A stretch of 64,000 nt of DNA from Xylona heveae TC161 (lineage: Eukaryota; Ascomycota; Xylonomycetes; Xylonales; Xylonaceae), in NCBI RefSeq assembly GCF_001619985.1, contig NW_017264194.1, positions 124,001-188,000 of the forward strand, given 5' to 3'. Positions 24,893 through 36,948 of the stretch are shown here, one piece after another. The position numbers and the translations under genes were made by a program. Position 1 is the first letter of the stretch, and each line of letters starts with the position of its first letter. Under the pieces are notes generated by a model, which had not been told where the DNA came from, made no database searches, and saw only the letters and a program-made list of their open reading frames with translations.

Positions 24893-27800
24893 ATGACTGC
24901 GAGTAAAGACAGCCTGTTCCGCTCGGCGGAGATGTCCCTGACCCAGCTCTATATTGCCAATGAGATTGGTCGGGAGGTCGTTAGTGCTCTGGGTGAACTC
25001 GGTGTCATGCAATTTCGCGATGTAAGCTGTCAAGTTCTTTTCATTTTACATTTGACACGTTTCGAGGGAGGCAAAGATGTGAATTAAAAAAGCCTGATAG
25101 CAACTCTGTGATGCTATCTATACATTTTATTGTTAAGGGATTTCCTGAGCCCATCATCTCATTTTAGCTTTTATTTTCGCTCTTTTTTGAGTCATATAGC
25201 GATTGCTAACTTGAAATGACAGTTGAACGCCGAAGCGTCGGCATTTCAGCGCACGTTCACTCAGGAGATTCGACGACTAGATAACGTCGAGAGACAGCTA
25301 CGTATGTGTAGACAAGGATGGGCGTTGGACGAAAAACTCGAGCGACTAACAGGTGCATAGGGTACTTTCATGGACAAATGGACAAGTCTGGAATTCCTCT
25401 TCGTCCGCTCGATGACTTGCCCAATACCGTTGCTGCGCCTACGGCGGCCGAGATCGATGAGCTCGCCGAGCGGAGTCAGAGCTTGGAACAGCGAATTGTA
25501 TCACTCAATGAGAGCTACGAGACGTTGAAGCGTCGTGAAGTTGAGCTGCTCGAATGGCGATGGGTGTTAAGGGAGACTGGTGGATTCTTTGATCGGGTAA
25601 GAGATCTCGTTGATAGTCACCAGAGATGATCTTTGCTAAAGGTTGATAAGGCCCACGGTCATACGGATGAAATTCGTCACTCAACGGACAATGATGAGGC
25701 ACCACTCCTACAAGACGTGGAGCAGCACGCTCCCAGAGGGCAGAATGGCGAGGCGCAAGGCGAAACCTCCTTCTCAGTCATGAATATTGGCTTCGTCTGC
25801 GGTACGATACCGAGGGAACGCATTGCCGCTTTTGAGCGAATTCTCTGGAGAACGCTGCGTGGCAACCTCTATATGAATCAGTCGGAGATTCCCGAGCCAA
25901 TTGCCAACCCTGAGACTGACGAGAAGTCGAACAAGAATGTCTTTGTCATCTTTGCGCATGGAAAGGAGATCATTGCCAAGATCCGGAAAATTTCAGAATC
26001 CATGGGTGCCAACTTGTACAGCGTTGATGAGAATAGCGATCTTCGACGAGATCAGATCCATGAAGTCAACAACCGTCTCAGCGATCTCGCTAGTGTTTTG
26101 CGGAACACGAAACTCACACTGGACGCGGAACTCACCCAGATTGCTCGCAGCCTTGCAATCTGGATGCTCATTGTGAAAAAGGAGAAGGCAGTATATCAGA
26201 CGCTGAACCGCTTCTCGTACGACCAGCAGCGCAAGACTCTTATTGCCGAAGCGTGGTGTCCTACCAGCACGTTGGGGCTCATCAAATCGACCTTGCAAGA
26301 TGTAAACGACCGCGCTGGTCTGACAGTACCGACTATTGTCAACCAGATCAAGACTTCCAAGACTCCGCCAACCTACAACAAGACCAACAAGTTTACCTTG
26401 GGCTTTCAGACCATCATTGACGCCTACGGTACCGCCAAGTACACCGAAGTGAACCCTGGTCTGCCCACAATTGTCACTTTCCCATTTCTGTTCGCCGTCA
26501 TGTTTGGTGACTTTGGTCACGGTTTCATCATGTTTTTGGCTGCTGCCGCCATGATTTATTTTGAGAAGAAGCTCGGCAAGTCAAAGCTTGACGAGATTGT
26601 TTCAATGGCGTTTTTCGGTCGTTACATCATGCTCATGATGGGTCTGTACTCCATGTACACCGGCCTCATCTATAATGATGTCTTTTCCAAGTCCTTTTCG
26701 CTCTTTGACAGTGCGTGGGCATGGCCCAAGAATTTCAAAGAGGGAGAGTCAGTCGAGGCCCATCTCAAGTCCGGTTACCGGTATCCGTTTGGCTTGGACT
26801 GGATGTGGCACGACACTGAGAACGACCTGCTGTTTGGCAACAGCTACAAAATGAAGCTTAGTATCTTGTTGGGTTGGGCCCATGTGAGTATTATCAAGTT
26901 TGCAGAACCATACTTGTGCTTGCGGCGTGACTTACCATTTATTGTTAGATGACCTACTCTCTATGCTTCTCTTTCATCAACGCACGCCACTTCAAATCGC
27001 CCATTGACATCTGGGGAAACTTTGTGCCTGGCATGGTCTTTTTCCAGTCCATCTTTGGTTACCTGGTCTTCTGTATCGTCTTCAAGTGGTCCATTGACTG
27101 GTACGCCATTGGTCAATCTCCTCCTGGGCTTCTGAACACTCTCATCTACATGTTCCTCTCTCCTGGTACCGTCGAGGAGCCACTCTTTGGTGGCCAAGCG
27201 CCACTACAAATAGCTTTGCTTCTCATTGCAGTTGCTTGCGTACCTATCCTACTCTTCCTCAAGCCCTTTTACCTACGCTGGGAGCACAACCGCGCTCGTG
27301 CCCTGGGATACCGCGGCATTGGTGAGAGTACGCGTATCAGCGCACTGGACGATGAGGACAATGCTAGCCAGGGCATGAATGGCGCTGGACGTGACAGCTT
27401 TGCCAGTGACAGTGAGGGCATTGCCATGATTACTCAGGATATTGGTGGCGAGGAAGAGCACGAGGAATTTGAGTTTGGCGAAGTCATGATCCATCAAGTC
27501 ATTCACACTATTGGTATGTTCCTGTTTTGGTCTTTTTTCTTCCTGCAATTCCCCAATCGGACTCATTTTAATCCATCTCTTCGCGTGTTAAATTTGCAAG
27601 CACATTGCTAATCAAGCCGTTGAAGAATTCTGTCTCAACTGCGTTTCCCACACGGCTTCGTACCTTCGTCTCTGGGCCTTGTCCCTGGCTCACCAACAGC
27701 TGTCCATTGTCTTGTGGAACATGACGATTGGTATTGCCTTTTCCATGTCTGGCGCTGTCGGCGTCATTGCCGTCTTCTGCCTCTTTTATCTTTGGTTCTT

Positions 27801-28122
27801 CCTCACCGTCGCCATCCTTTGCGTCATGGAGGGTACCAGTGCCATGTTACACTCGCTGCGTCTCCACTGGGTCGAGGCGATGAGTAAACATTTCATAGGC
27901 GATGGCGTAAGTTTATCCTCTTCTTTTTCCTACCAATTTTCTCTCCGTCTTTCTCCGTCTTTCTCCCTCTCGAGATGTCAAATTTTCCAACCGTGTCTCC
28001 ATTTTGGGTCTTTGATTCGAAGCACTTTGTTCTTGTTCGTTACTAACCTCTCTGTCCTATGATAGATTCCCTTTGAGCCGTTCAGTTTCAAGCTCTTACT
28101 GGAAGAAGAGCCTATTGAGTGA
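24893..28122 (+). CDS. VPH1: V-type proton ATPase subunit a
   Basis: Membrane subunit a of the Vo sector of the vacuolar/Golgi proton pump, which acidifies the organelle. Seven exons, 24893-25021, 25223-25301, 25361-25596, 25642-26883, 26949-27513, 27626-27906 and 28066-28122, give 862 residues. The N-terminal cytosolic half starts [19 protein letters not shown] and has coiled-coil arms (residues about 95-140). The membrane half includes [15 protein letters not shown] and [17 protein letters not shown]. Splicing at 27513/27626 restores [20 protein letters not shown], which contains the arginine (equivalent to yeast Arg735) essential for proton transfer, followed by [10 protein letters not shown]. 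The length and all hallmarks suggest a functional gene. Confidence 0.96.
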
Positions 28123-28729
28123 CGATTACGTTGATGATGTGCAATTGTAACTTTTTTAATTCTTCTATATACTGTACTGTACCTACAGTGTAGTGTATTT
28201 GTACTTGTGACATATATATATACCGTATTTGAGATGTTGAAATAGTGCATGCTAGACTTGAATCAAATCAGCTTATTTCTTTGTTTGTCTAACTAACATG
28301 TGTCATCCGAATGAGTTATTACGTTGATAAAGATGATCTGGTATGCATGTACTATTCTCCCCCTAATTGGGACAGTTGCTCACATTGTCGTGTGATGCTC
28401 TACAGATGTTAAAGCTTCCTTGGAATATTTCTAGATTTAAATCTCCGCGAGTAAGAATCCTATCGTATAGTACGTGAACATGGAGTCACAGCCTGTAGGT
28501 AATAATAGATGTACAGCACAACATACAACATAATTATTTCATATGCACACCGCTTAGTCGGGAAAAAAGAGTATGTACATCTCAGTGCTGCTGCTTAAGG
28601 GAGGGGGGGAAGAAAATATGAAAAGTTGGAAAGAGAGATAAGTACAGATAAGTACAGATACTAAGTAGGCTGGATATATTCAAAGGAAAATAAGAAGAAA
28701 AAACAAGATATGAGTGAGAAGCTCGCGCT
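28123..28729. other. Convergent 3' spacer
   Basis: The spacer lies between the VPH1 stop and the aminotransferase stop. It is AT-rich and I see nothing coding in it. Confidence 0.5.
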
Positions 28730-31210
28730 TCAGTATCTCATTTCCGTCTTCATCATCTCGTGTTGTTCTCGGTGTCTGGAGTGCGTGGATATGTTAGTAG
28801 GGTATTTCTTGATGGGTGATATTAAGGTTGAAAGAAGTGGGCAGATGTGCAAGATGGGAAGGTGGATAAGATGAGTAAAATGGGTAAGATGGCAGTGTGT
28901 TGGAAAGTCAATAAAAGAGGAATAGATAATTGTAAACATATAGATATGGACAAGGTGGTAACGTACTTATTGACAACACGCTCGATGCCATCGAGGCCCT
29001 TCTTGAGAACGTCCATGCGCGGACCGTACGAAAGGCGGACAAAGTCTGATTGAAAATTAGCGATAAAATGTTTTATAGGTAAAAAATAAAAAAANNNNNN
29101 NNNNNNNNNNNNNNNNNNNNNNNNNNNNNAAGGGGATTGGGGGAAACGTACGGTGGCAGGGCGAGTCAAAGAGATCTCTTCGCCGAGAGGGATTCAAGTC
29201 GAAAAAGATACCAGGGACGACTATAACTTTTTCTTGCAAGCACGCTTGGAAAAAGTTGAGGCCGTCGGCAATAGATGGCGGTAAGGTCGAGACTGTTCGG
29301 AAAGTCAATGTTAGAGAGGAAATGACTCAAGTCCGAGCAAATATGGGCTTGACTGAGGGAGGAAACGTACGATCTAACCAAAGGTAAAAGGTAGAGTCAG
29401 GAACGTACTGTTGAAAGGAAATGTCAGCAAGTTCAAGTTGAAGGGAGTAAGCTCAAGGGGGGAGGTTCTTTAGAGGGTAATCGTACGTCAAGCGTGAAGC
29501 CAATTTCTTCTAGACGACCAAGGACATAGTCGCGCTTGTCCTTGAAGTGGGTCTGCAGCGCCTTCATCTCGGACCGGACTTTGGTCGGCTCAAGCATAGA
29601 AATAGCAGCCTCTTGGAATGGCACGTTGGTGCCTCCATCAAGATAGCTTCCGCAGGAGCCAATGGCTTTGATGAACTCTTTGGGTCCAATGACCCAGGCG
29701 ACTCGCCAGCCTGGGAGGCGGAACCGCTTTGTAAGACCGTCGATAATGATGACATCTATTCATGTGAGTATGCGTGATCTGGAGATGGCGGCAGTAAAAT
29801 GGTCCTATGGTGGTGGTGGGAGAAAAGTAAAAAAAAAAGAAACGTACCATCGTCATCAACGTCCTCAACGTTCTCGGCAGCGCTAATTACAGAGCCGTCA
29901 CAGTTGGATGTAAAGTTATATCCAGAGTAAAATTCATCCATAATAAGGGTTGCGCGGTCTCGGCAAATGTCCTGAATCGTGGCTAATTCTGGGTTCCTCA
30001 CTGTCTGGCCGCTTGGGTTACGGGGGTTAGAGGTGAGGATGACAGAGGTGCCTAGAGTAACCAGTTAATCATTGCCTTTAGCTCACCCTGCTACGAAGCC
30101 CTAATGCAAATACCTCGAGCAATTTCCTCAGCAATCTTATCAGGGTGAATACGATATTTATCGGCGGCGGAAAGCGGAATGGGAATGGAAGAGAACTGTT
30201 TCATATATCAGTACAGTGCCTCCAATTGCATAATTAGGGATGGCATTTCCATGCGAAACGTTGAACTCACATTTCTGAACAAACTCAACATTTCATTATA
30301 TGCAGTGTAGTCGGGAATGAAGAAGCCTAGATACGCATTGTTCAAGACGGCTGCGATTCGAATCAAGCCAGCTCGGCCACCTGGCACAATGCAGACGTTT
30401 TCCCAAGTATATTGACTCTCTTTGCCTTGGCGATGGTGGGCATTATAGAGGTTCGCGACAGCCTCTCGCAGAGGTTTGATACCGGCGGTTGGGCCTTGGT
30501 TTTTGTCAGAAGATACGTTTGGAATCTTACGTGTGGAATTTAGCAGCATGGTGCTGCGTGCGTTCGAAACGTTCCAGTCAACCCCAAAACTCTATTCTCA
30601 TCACCTACCATATTCTCTTCCGGTCATAGAAATGTCAATGTGCTTAGGACGTTCAAAACAACCCTCAATGTCATCCTCAACCTCGGGCGCACCCTGACCT
30701 AGGTTTGCCCAGCTGGCTGGGTCATCAAGGAATCCATGCTCATATGCTCGCTCAGTGGTCCAAACAACCCCGGTAGATGCGCGACTGGGATCGAGACCGG
30801 CATGAGCGCGGTGACCATCATTGGCGGTGCGGAACTGTCGATGCGCAATGGAACCGAGTTCTGGCCGACGAGGGATATGTCAGAATCAGCTGAGGTTGCC
30901 TCGCGCCGTGTGGAGAAGTGGGGTGCGGGGATAAACAGCATGGAAGCGAAGGACGCCTTGGCTTTAAAGCTGCTTCTTGGCTCTATATCAAACTTGTGCG
31001 GGACAATCGAAGGCTTGATGTAGGGAATTAAGGAAGAAGCGTCATGTATCAACGATTGGCAGTGGGAAAAAAAAAAATTCTCGACACGGTGTCGTGTGCT
31101 CAGAGGTCTAACTTACCACTCTGACTGGGTTCCTTGTTCGTCGACAGCCTGCGCGGCTTGTGCGCGTGCGAGGGTCTATTGATGGATATTTGATGTCCTG
31201 AGAAACTCAT
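28730..31210 (-). CDS. PLP-dependent class I/II aminotransferase
   Basis: Ten minus-strand exons fit in phase: 31210-31117, 30860-30609, 30494-30271, 30195-30114, 30051-29848, 29755-29487, 29407-29371, 29292-29152, 29045-28967 and 28775-28730, giving 475 residues. Fold-type I landmarks are visible: WANLGQGAPE, GREYGPTAGIKPLREAVANL, the NPRNPSG turn, DEFYSGYN with the cofactor-ring aspartate, and DGLTKRFRLPGWR, whose lysine should form the Schiff base with PLP. SYGP near the end precedes a conserved helix. The substrate is not evident. The first two exons are less sure: the 256-base first intron was chosen because its acceptor (CTGAC branch, then CCAG) joins the frames. The eighth intron contains a 35-N assembly gap. 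Confidence 0.85.
29095..29129. other. Assembly gap (35 N)
   Basis: A run of 35 unknown bases flanked by A-rich sequence lies inside an intron of the aminotransferase gene. It does not interrupt any exon in my model. Confidence 0.99.
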
Positions 31211-32323
31211 CGTCGCGGATCTATTCTCTGAGATTGCTTGAACGCAATTCGCGATTCGTTTGGGTCTTGTTTCCTCCGCGAGTCGTGGAGCTGAGCTTAA
31301 GACGAGAGGGGATGTCGTCACTTTACGTACAACACTCAAGCTCCATCGGTGAGAATCGTCAAGTTTTCCCGAAAATGACCGATACCGGCAACGACCGCCG
31401 CAGATAAATTAACATCATCCGGGGTTTTGTATAGTGTATTCGCTATGTTTGAAATTCTTCAATGCTCAGGACGCTTTATTTTGTTGAAATGCAAAAAAGG
31501 AATTGGAGCGCGATACCTTGTCCACAAGATGAACAAAACATGGTTTTCATTTATGATCTCGTCGCAATTCCCATCTTGGATGGTCAGCAAACTCACTTGA
31601 TTTCCTTATATTAATGTAAGATACCTTCTGATTAATAACTCCATTCTGCATCCTTAATCAATTCTCATTGTGAAGAGCATTTAAGCAGCTTCAAACTATG
31701 GGAGAAGTAAAAGCCCTGGAACAAAATCAGAAAACAGAGGGAAATGAAATTTTATTCTCTTTCATAATTTTTTTTTTAAAAAAATTAAATAAATAAGAAA
31801 TTTAAAACCAAAAAGAAGAAGAAGAAGAAGAAGAAGAAGAAGAAGAGAAAGAAAGTTACATTTAACCATAATGAAACAAAAGCAGACACATGGGCGGTTT
31901 CAATGCGTTTCAATCTAATTCAGACTGCCTCATCTTCTCATAATTTCGTTTGCGGTGATTATTAGATGCTGCTAGCGCAAAATGTTCTTAATCCAAGGGT
32001 ATATTTGATGAATTGTCAAAAACCACGGTCTGGTGCTCTGGACCGGGGTTGGAGTGGACCTGTAATATCATCCTCTTGGTAGTCGAGTCTCGGAGCATCA
32101 GCTGTACCAAGCTTATAGCCTGAATGCTAGGGGACAGTCTACCTTCATGGCTTGCTTTTGCCAAAATCTTCGGTTCATTTCTTTCAGAGAGCAAATGATC
32201 TCTCTTTCGGCACCATCGATCTCCCGAGGGAGAATTGGTAGAGTGGAGTATAAGAGCCGAATGTGAAGTTGAGGGCTAACGATTTCTCTCCAATCCAATC
32301 GACTCACGTGCTGTCCCCTGCAT
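31211..32323. other. Tandem spacer with AAG microsatellite
   Basis: The spacer lies upstream of the aminotransferase and downstream of the coiled-coil gene. It is AT-rich at 31600-31870 and includes an (AAG)n tract. No gene is supported. Confidence 0.5.
31813..31848. repeat. (AAG)n microsatellite
   Basis: About eleven AAG/GAA units in an A-rich context. Confidence 0.9.
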
Positions 32324-34759
32324 TCATTGATTAAAGAGAATGGAAGGCGGCAATGGAGACGGAAACTCATTGCTTGTCTCCACTGACGATATGCCTGCTG
32401 GCTCATATATTTCGTCCGTGTCGATGCCGTAGTTTAACGCACGCATCGCCATTCGCAATTGCCGTTTGAGCGTGCGTACTTCATTTTCGCGCTCCTGCAA
32501 ATGCTGCAGAATCTGTCGATTCTTTTTCGCCCACGCGACAGCCCATTCCTCGTCCCGCTCACTTACGGCTTGCTCAACGTTACGTTGACTCTCGAGTTCA
32601 ATGCGCCGCATACGGTCCAGCAGCTGTCGATCGCGGTCCTTCCAGCGGACTTCCCACATATCTTCGACAGCATGACGAGCGCGCGCAATGACCGAGAGCT
32701 GTTGCTTCTCGAGTTCAGTGAGCTGGCCTATACTGCCATTTCCCGTTGCACCTGTGGGAGTGGTAGTGGCAGAGGAAGAAGCTATGGGCTGGTTGAGTGC
32801 TAAAAGGAGTGAGGTTGAAGCAGAGGAATCATTCTCGGAATGGACTGTGGCCGCGGGCAGGGTCCTAGTCACCGCGTCGCTATTTGCATTGATGTCAATG
32901 CCATGGCACAACCCAGGAAAGAGTGTTTCAGCCTGGCGAGCCAGATCATCCTCTCGTTGACGCTCCAAAGATTCGCACCGAGTAGTCCAAAAGTCAAGAC
33001 TGCTCCGTAGGGTCTCTACTGTTGCTTGAAGATTAATTACATCTGCGCGGAGAGACCGATTCTGGGAATTAAGTTCATCAAATACGGAAGCAGTTTGAGG
33101 GTCTGATCCGCCATGACACGGCCAAGAAAATACCCTTTGTGCATTTTGGTCTTGCGTCGTGAGTCCAGATTTTGAAGAATCATTTTGACTTGCTCCGACC
33201 TCAATTTTAGCAGCCTCCCCCAGTATGAGTCTCTCAGATAAGACTCCTTTCGAGGCACTGCTTTCTTTGAATGGATTATAATCCTTCGGACTTCCGTCTA
33301 GGTCCTGTAATGAGACAGGACGTCCGTCCAACTTTTTGCGAAGTTTGTCTACACGGCGCCCAAGAGCGGCTCTGATTGTCCGCACATGGGCAGGGGACAA
33401 TGGCGGTAACCGAGATACAATAGCTTGGTTTTTGTTCGGCTGTTCTGAAGACGAATATTTAACAGACACCGAACCGGTCGCCATAGATTGCCTCTGTTCC
33501 GATGCGTCCTTTTGGATCTGCGCCTTCAGAGATGCAACCTCTTCGGCAAGCTCGCGGATCATTGCGCGAGTTTCGCCAATCTCGTCCTCTCGTGTCCGGA
33601 TTTCCTTTTGATAACTATTGTCAAGCTTGCGGACCAGTCTCGTGTAATGAATCACAATGTCATTCTCGGTATCCATTGGCGGGGGCGTGTGAGTTTCGAT
33701 ATCTCCCTCTTCAATATGGGCCGGAGTTGAGGCAACGGTCAATAATTCGGGATATAGGACTCCCGAAACATGGGCCTTTCTTTCGTCCTGATCACGTTTG
33801 CTAGATTTTCCAAACTTATCCTCATCCTGACTGGGAACAGATGGTCCATCGGCCTGAGGTATACGGATACTCACTTCCCGGTCGTCGTCGTCAGGATTTA
33901 TCGTGTTTTCAACGAGTTTCCCTATTCCTTTCAAAAGAGAACCTGGAGAGGGAAAAGTCCCTGTAGCGCCTCTGCCCAAGTAAGCTGGGGAACTGGGCTC
34001 ATCCTCCCCGGGAAAAGTAGCACCGGCGGGTGTCACATTTCGTGGTGTGCCTGCATTTGGAGACCTTCCACTATATGGCGTTAACGGACTGACACCTTGG
34101 CCTGTGTGATCGAGAGAAGGGCGAGTTTTGATTTTGAGACCGTTGCGGCGCCGCAAATTGGTGGCCGGCGAACCAAGACCGGGTGATTGGCTTTGTATCG
34201 GAGGCGACAAGATATTTGGCGTGGCATCAGAGGACGCGTGACGCCGATGCACAGATATGTCCTCTCTTCCGCGGGTGAATGACTGGTCTCTGGTCATTCC
34301 ACCTGTCGCCTCGCTACTGACGTTAAGCTTTACTTCGGGAGGAGCACTGTCGCTTCGAAACCCCCTCTGGCCAAACACCGCTGACTGCGGCTGAGATACA
34401 GGCCCTGTTGGTGTATCTGTTGGTGTTGGAAAGAGAGTCTCATCCGGAGCAGGTCCATCGTAGTCAGGGGGAGCCGGAGTATTCTGCCTTGGAGTCTCCG
34501 GGCGAGTTTGGACCCTGAATGCGCTCCAGGATCCAAGATAAGTCAAGTCTCCGTCCTGACTGGACTGCATGTCCCAAAAGGCTGAGTCTTCCTGTAAAGT
34601 ACCGATGCTGGTCTTTGTCCACGTTGAACGAATGCTTGAGGCACGACTTGGCCGAGATCTTATCGAGATTGCGGCTTCTCTTGCCCATGCTGGCCCTGTT
34701 TCAACAGCAAACATCGGAGTCTCCTGGGAGCCTGCTGCAGAAGATCTGCTTGAGGGCAT
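32324..34759 (-). CDS. Uncharacterised 811-aa coiled-coil protein
   Basis: A single-exon gene that I cannot place in a named family. Residues 1-330 are disordered, rich in Ser/Pro/Thr, with many SP/TP sites (for example TPRQNTP, SPLTPYSGRSPNAGTP). Around residue 370 a charged coiled coil starts (LVRKLDNSYQKEIRTREDEI). A second conserved-looking segment is LSPAHVRTIRAALGRRVDKL. A further coiled coil follows (NSQNRSLRADVINLQATVET), and near the C-terminus a long, Arg/Glu-rich helix runs through VEDMWEVRWKDRDRQLLDRM to ENEVRTLKRQLRMAMRALNY. The layout, a phospho-rich head plus coiled-coil tail, resembles spindle-pole or polarity scaffold proteins, but no signature motif confirms this. The next gene upstream on the same strand is Cdc24, about 2.2 kb away. 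Confidence 0.8.
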   Translation of the reverse strand: MPSSRSSAAGSQETPMFAVETGPAWAREAAISIRSRPSRASSIRSTWTKTSIGTLQEDSAFWDMQSSQDGDLTYLGSWSAFRVQTRPETPRQNTPAPPDYDGPAPDETLFPTPTDTPTGPVSQPQSAVFGQRGFRSDSAPPEVKLNVSSEATGGMTRDQSFTRGREDISVHRRHASSDATPNILSPPIQSQSPGLGSPATNLRRRNGLKIKTRPSLDHTGQGVSPLTPYSGRSPNAGTPRNVTPAGATFPGEDEPSSPAYLGRGATGTFPSPGSLLKGIGKLVENTINPDDDDREVSIRIPQADGPSVPSQDEDKFGKSSKRDQDERKAHVSGVLYPELLTVASTPAHIEEGDIETHTPPPMDTENDIVIHYTRLVRKLDNSYQKEIRTREDEIGETRAMIRELAEEVASLKAQIQKDASEQRQSMATGSVSVKYSSSEQPNKNQAIVSRLPPLSPAHVRTIRAALGRRVDKLRKKLDGRPVSLQDLDGSPKDYNPFKESSASKGVLSERLILGEAAKIEVGASQNDSSKSGLTTQDQNAQRVFSWPCHGGSDPQTASVFDELNSQNRSLRADVINLQATVETLRSSLDFWTTRCESLERQREDDLARQAETLFPGLCHGIDINANSDAVTRTLPAATVHSENDSSASTSLLLALNQPIASSSATTTPTGATGNGSIGQLTELEKQQLSVIARARHAVEDMWEVRWKDRDRQLLDRMRRIELESQRNVEQAVSERDEEWAVAWAKKNRQILQHLQERENEVRTLKRQLRMAMRALNYGIDTDEIYEPAGISSVETSNEFPSPLPPSILFNQ

Positions 34760-36948
34760 CGCTATTCAATATTTCAACGCCGCCAACTTCAAGAAGAGTT
34801 CAGGTTTCTGGTTATTATCGGTAATAGATGTGAACGCAGTCTAATTCCAAGAGATTAGCACGTTTTCGTTCGTCAGAAAGGTGAGATCGTCTCACACGCG
34901 TAGATGAGACGCAGGGCCAATGGTTAGGATTGCTTAATATTATTGCTTAGGAATGAGCGACGGTGCTATCCTAGAGACGGTCCATTTCGCATGATGATTT
35001 TTCCTCTTGTAAGCTGAGCGGCTTTTCAAGACAAGTCCATGGGGAGAGTTTTCAATGTTGCGATTGGTTGAATAGGGGCGGATAGATGTTCTCCGTCTAG
35101 AAAACGATGGCCAATGTCGCTCTGTTAGCAATATTAACTGAGGATCTGGACTGTGTACATGAAATTTTATAAAGCGAGGTTCCCAAGAAGAGAACCAACA
35201 ACAGGAGTAAGCTGGCTTGAGAGGAAAGACCGGGCGTTGCAAATACGTGGTCAAGACTTGGATTTGTTGAATGAGGAGCAAGCTGGTTAATGCCAGGAGC
35301 TCAGGCAGCAACCAAGGTAAAAATGCAGGTAGCCAAATGTAAACTTGAAAGGCACAAAAATGATCGTCAGGAAAAGAACATCGAGGAAAATCATCGAGGG
35401 ACATGCAAGGCAAAAGCCGAGCCAGTCAAAATCGAGAACTAATGCTAAAAGCAAATGCAATGTATATGATAAGTCTTAACGCTCCAGGCTGCTAGAAAAG
35501 GGAAACCTAATGCATGATACTGCGTCCGTATCACCGTCTAAGCAGGCAGAAGCCAAAGATAACTTCCCAGGGAAGAATGATAGCAGCAGATATCCCGATT
35601 ATTTGATAGATCCGACCAGCAGAGTAGAGTCGATCAAGAAAACAGAAGAAAGGAGAAAATATGAAGAGGATGTAACGACTCCACGTCTGATTGTTTATGT
35701 CGATAGTACATATAACGAATCGAGAAACTGAGCGAAAATCACGAGTGAGGAATAGCCATGTATAAAAGGAATATGATAAGCTAACTCAATGCTATAAATG
35801 ATCTATGGAGCTGTTCTCAAAGAGAAGAGTGTTTAAACAGACTTGCTGCTAACATGACCAGAGGTCTGTTTGGCCGGCCACCCAGGCAGCAACATCGCCC
35901 GCTCAGCTTCGGGTTGGTCATTCAGCCGCAGCCGCAGCCACATCCCATGGATGCCTTGCCCACATCACGTGATCAAGAGTGGTCAAAAGTCTCACTTACA
36001 CATTCAAGCTCCGCTTCAACTAGAGGATAGAATTTGGGCTTGTACAGGCCATAACGTACTCGGGCTGTTTTGCAAATCTTAAGACTAAGTCATGAAGATC
36101 ACAGTTGGTGTGTAGAATCACTCTGCTTGTATGAACGATCACTGCCTCGAATAGGAGAGATAAATGCAAAATAATATTTCAAATTCTCGGTTTTTTGCGC
36201 TCCATTCCTCGTACGCCGCTTCACCAATTGGAATGCGTGTGAAGAATTATAACAGAATCATCATGAGAAATGCCCAAAAAAAGGGAAGAGCTAAATACAA
36301 GACTTATCATGGCTCATGCAATCGTGACAAAGAATGGAAAGACGAGATTGCTGGCATAAATAATAATAGTCGGCACAGCAGAACGACAAATGCTTTCGAA
36401 AACCCACATCTGCATGCTTTCGTCTCTATGAGCAGCAGCAGCATTCCTTGCTCCGGGAACAAACATGCATGTCAGGGTAAGAAATGAGCAAACACCTGTG
36501 AGGGAAAAGAGAGAAAGAAAAAGGAAAAAGCTCTAGCGTCACGCAACAGAAATGATTGTTTCGTCCGGCCACTTGTAATCCGAATCCGGCAATACTTAGG
36601 GAAGTGGCTGTTCGACATAAAACAACAAAGACGCGCTCATGCTACATCCGTGATGTTTTAGAGCACAGGTATGCGCAACATGAATGCACCGCTTAGTCGC
36701 GTGAGAGAAATAGAAGAAGAGAAGCAGGCCCAGGCCGAATTTCCCCAACACCGCGTGCACCGCATCTGAGAGCAAAGAATATATAGGGAATCACCCACAC
36801 ACCCTGGACGCGCTGTCGTAAAGCAACATAAGCCATGAAAATGGTAAAGGCCTTGGTGAAAATGGCACTGATATGGGAAAATGGGGGAAAAATTTTTCAG
36901 AAATGATCAATCCAAGCACTGGCGAGAGAAGTGCACCAGATTTAAAAA
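34760..36948. other. Spacer with no supported gene
   Basis: This 2.2-kb spacer lies between the coiled-coil gene start and the Cdc24 stop, both on the minus strand. Short open frames (for example 34940-35413 minus, 35510-35731 plus) lack domains and splice support. I see no repeat or RNA gene. Confidence 0.45.

Noticed and set aside
30736-31023. 95-codon plus-strand frame opposite the aminotransferase N-terminus
   Set aside because: The opposite strand gives residues matching the aminotransferase family (TTERAYEHGFLDDPASWANL) with good splice sites.
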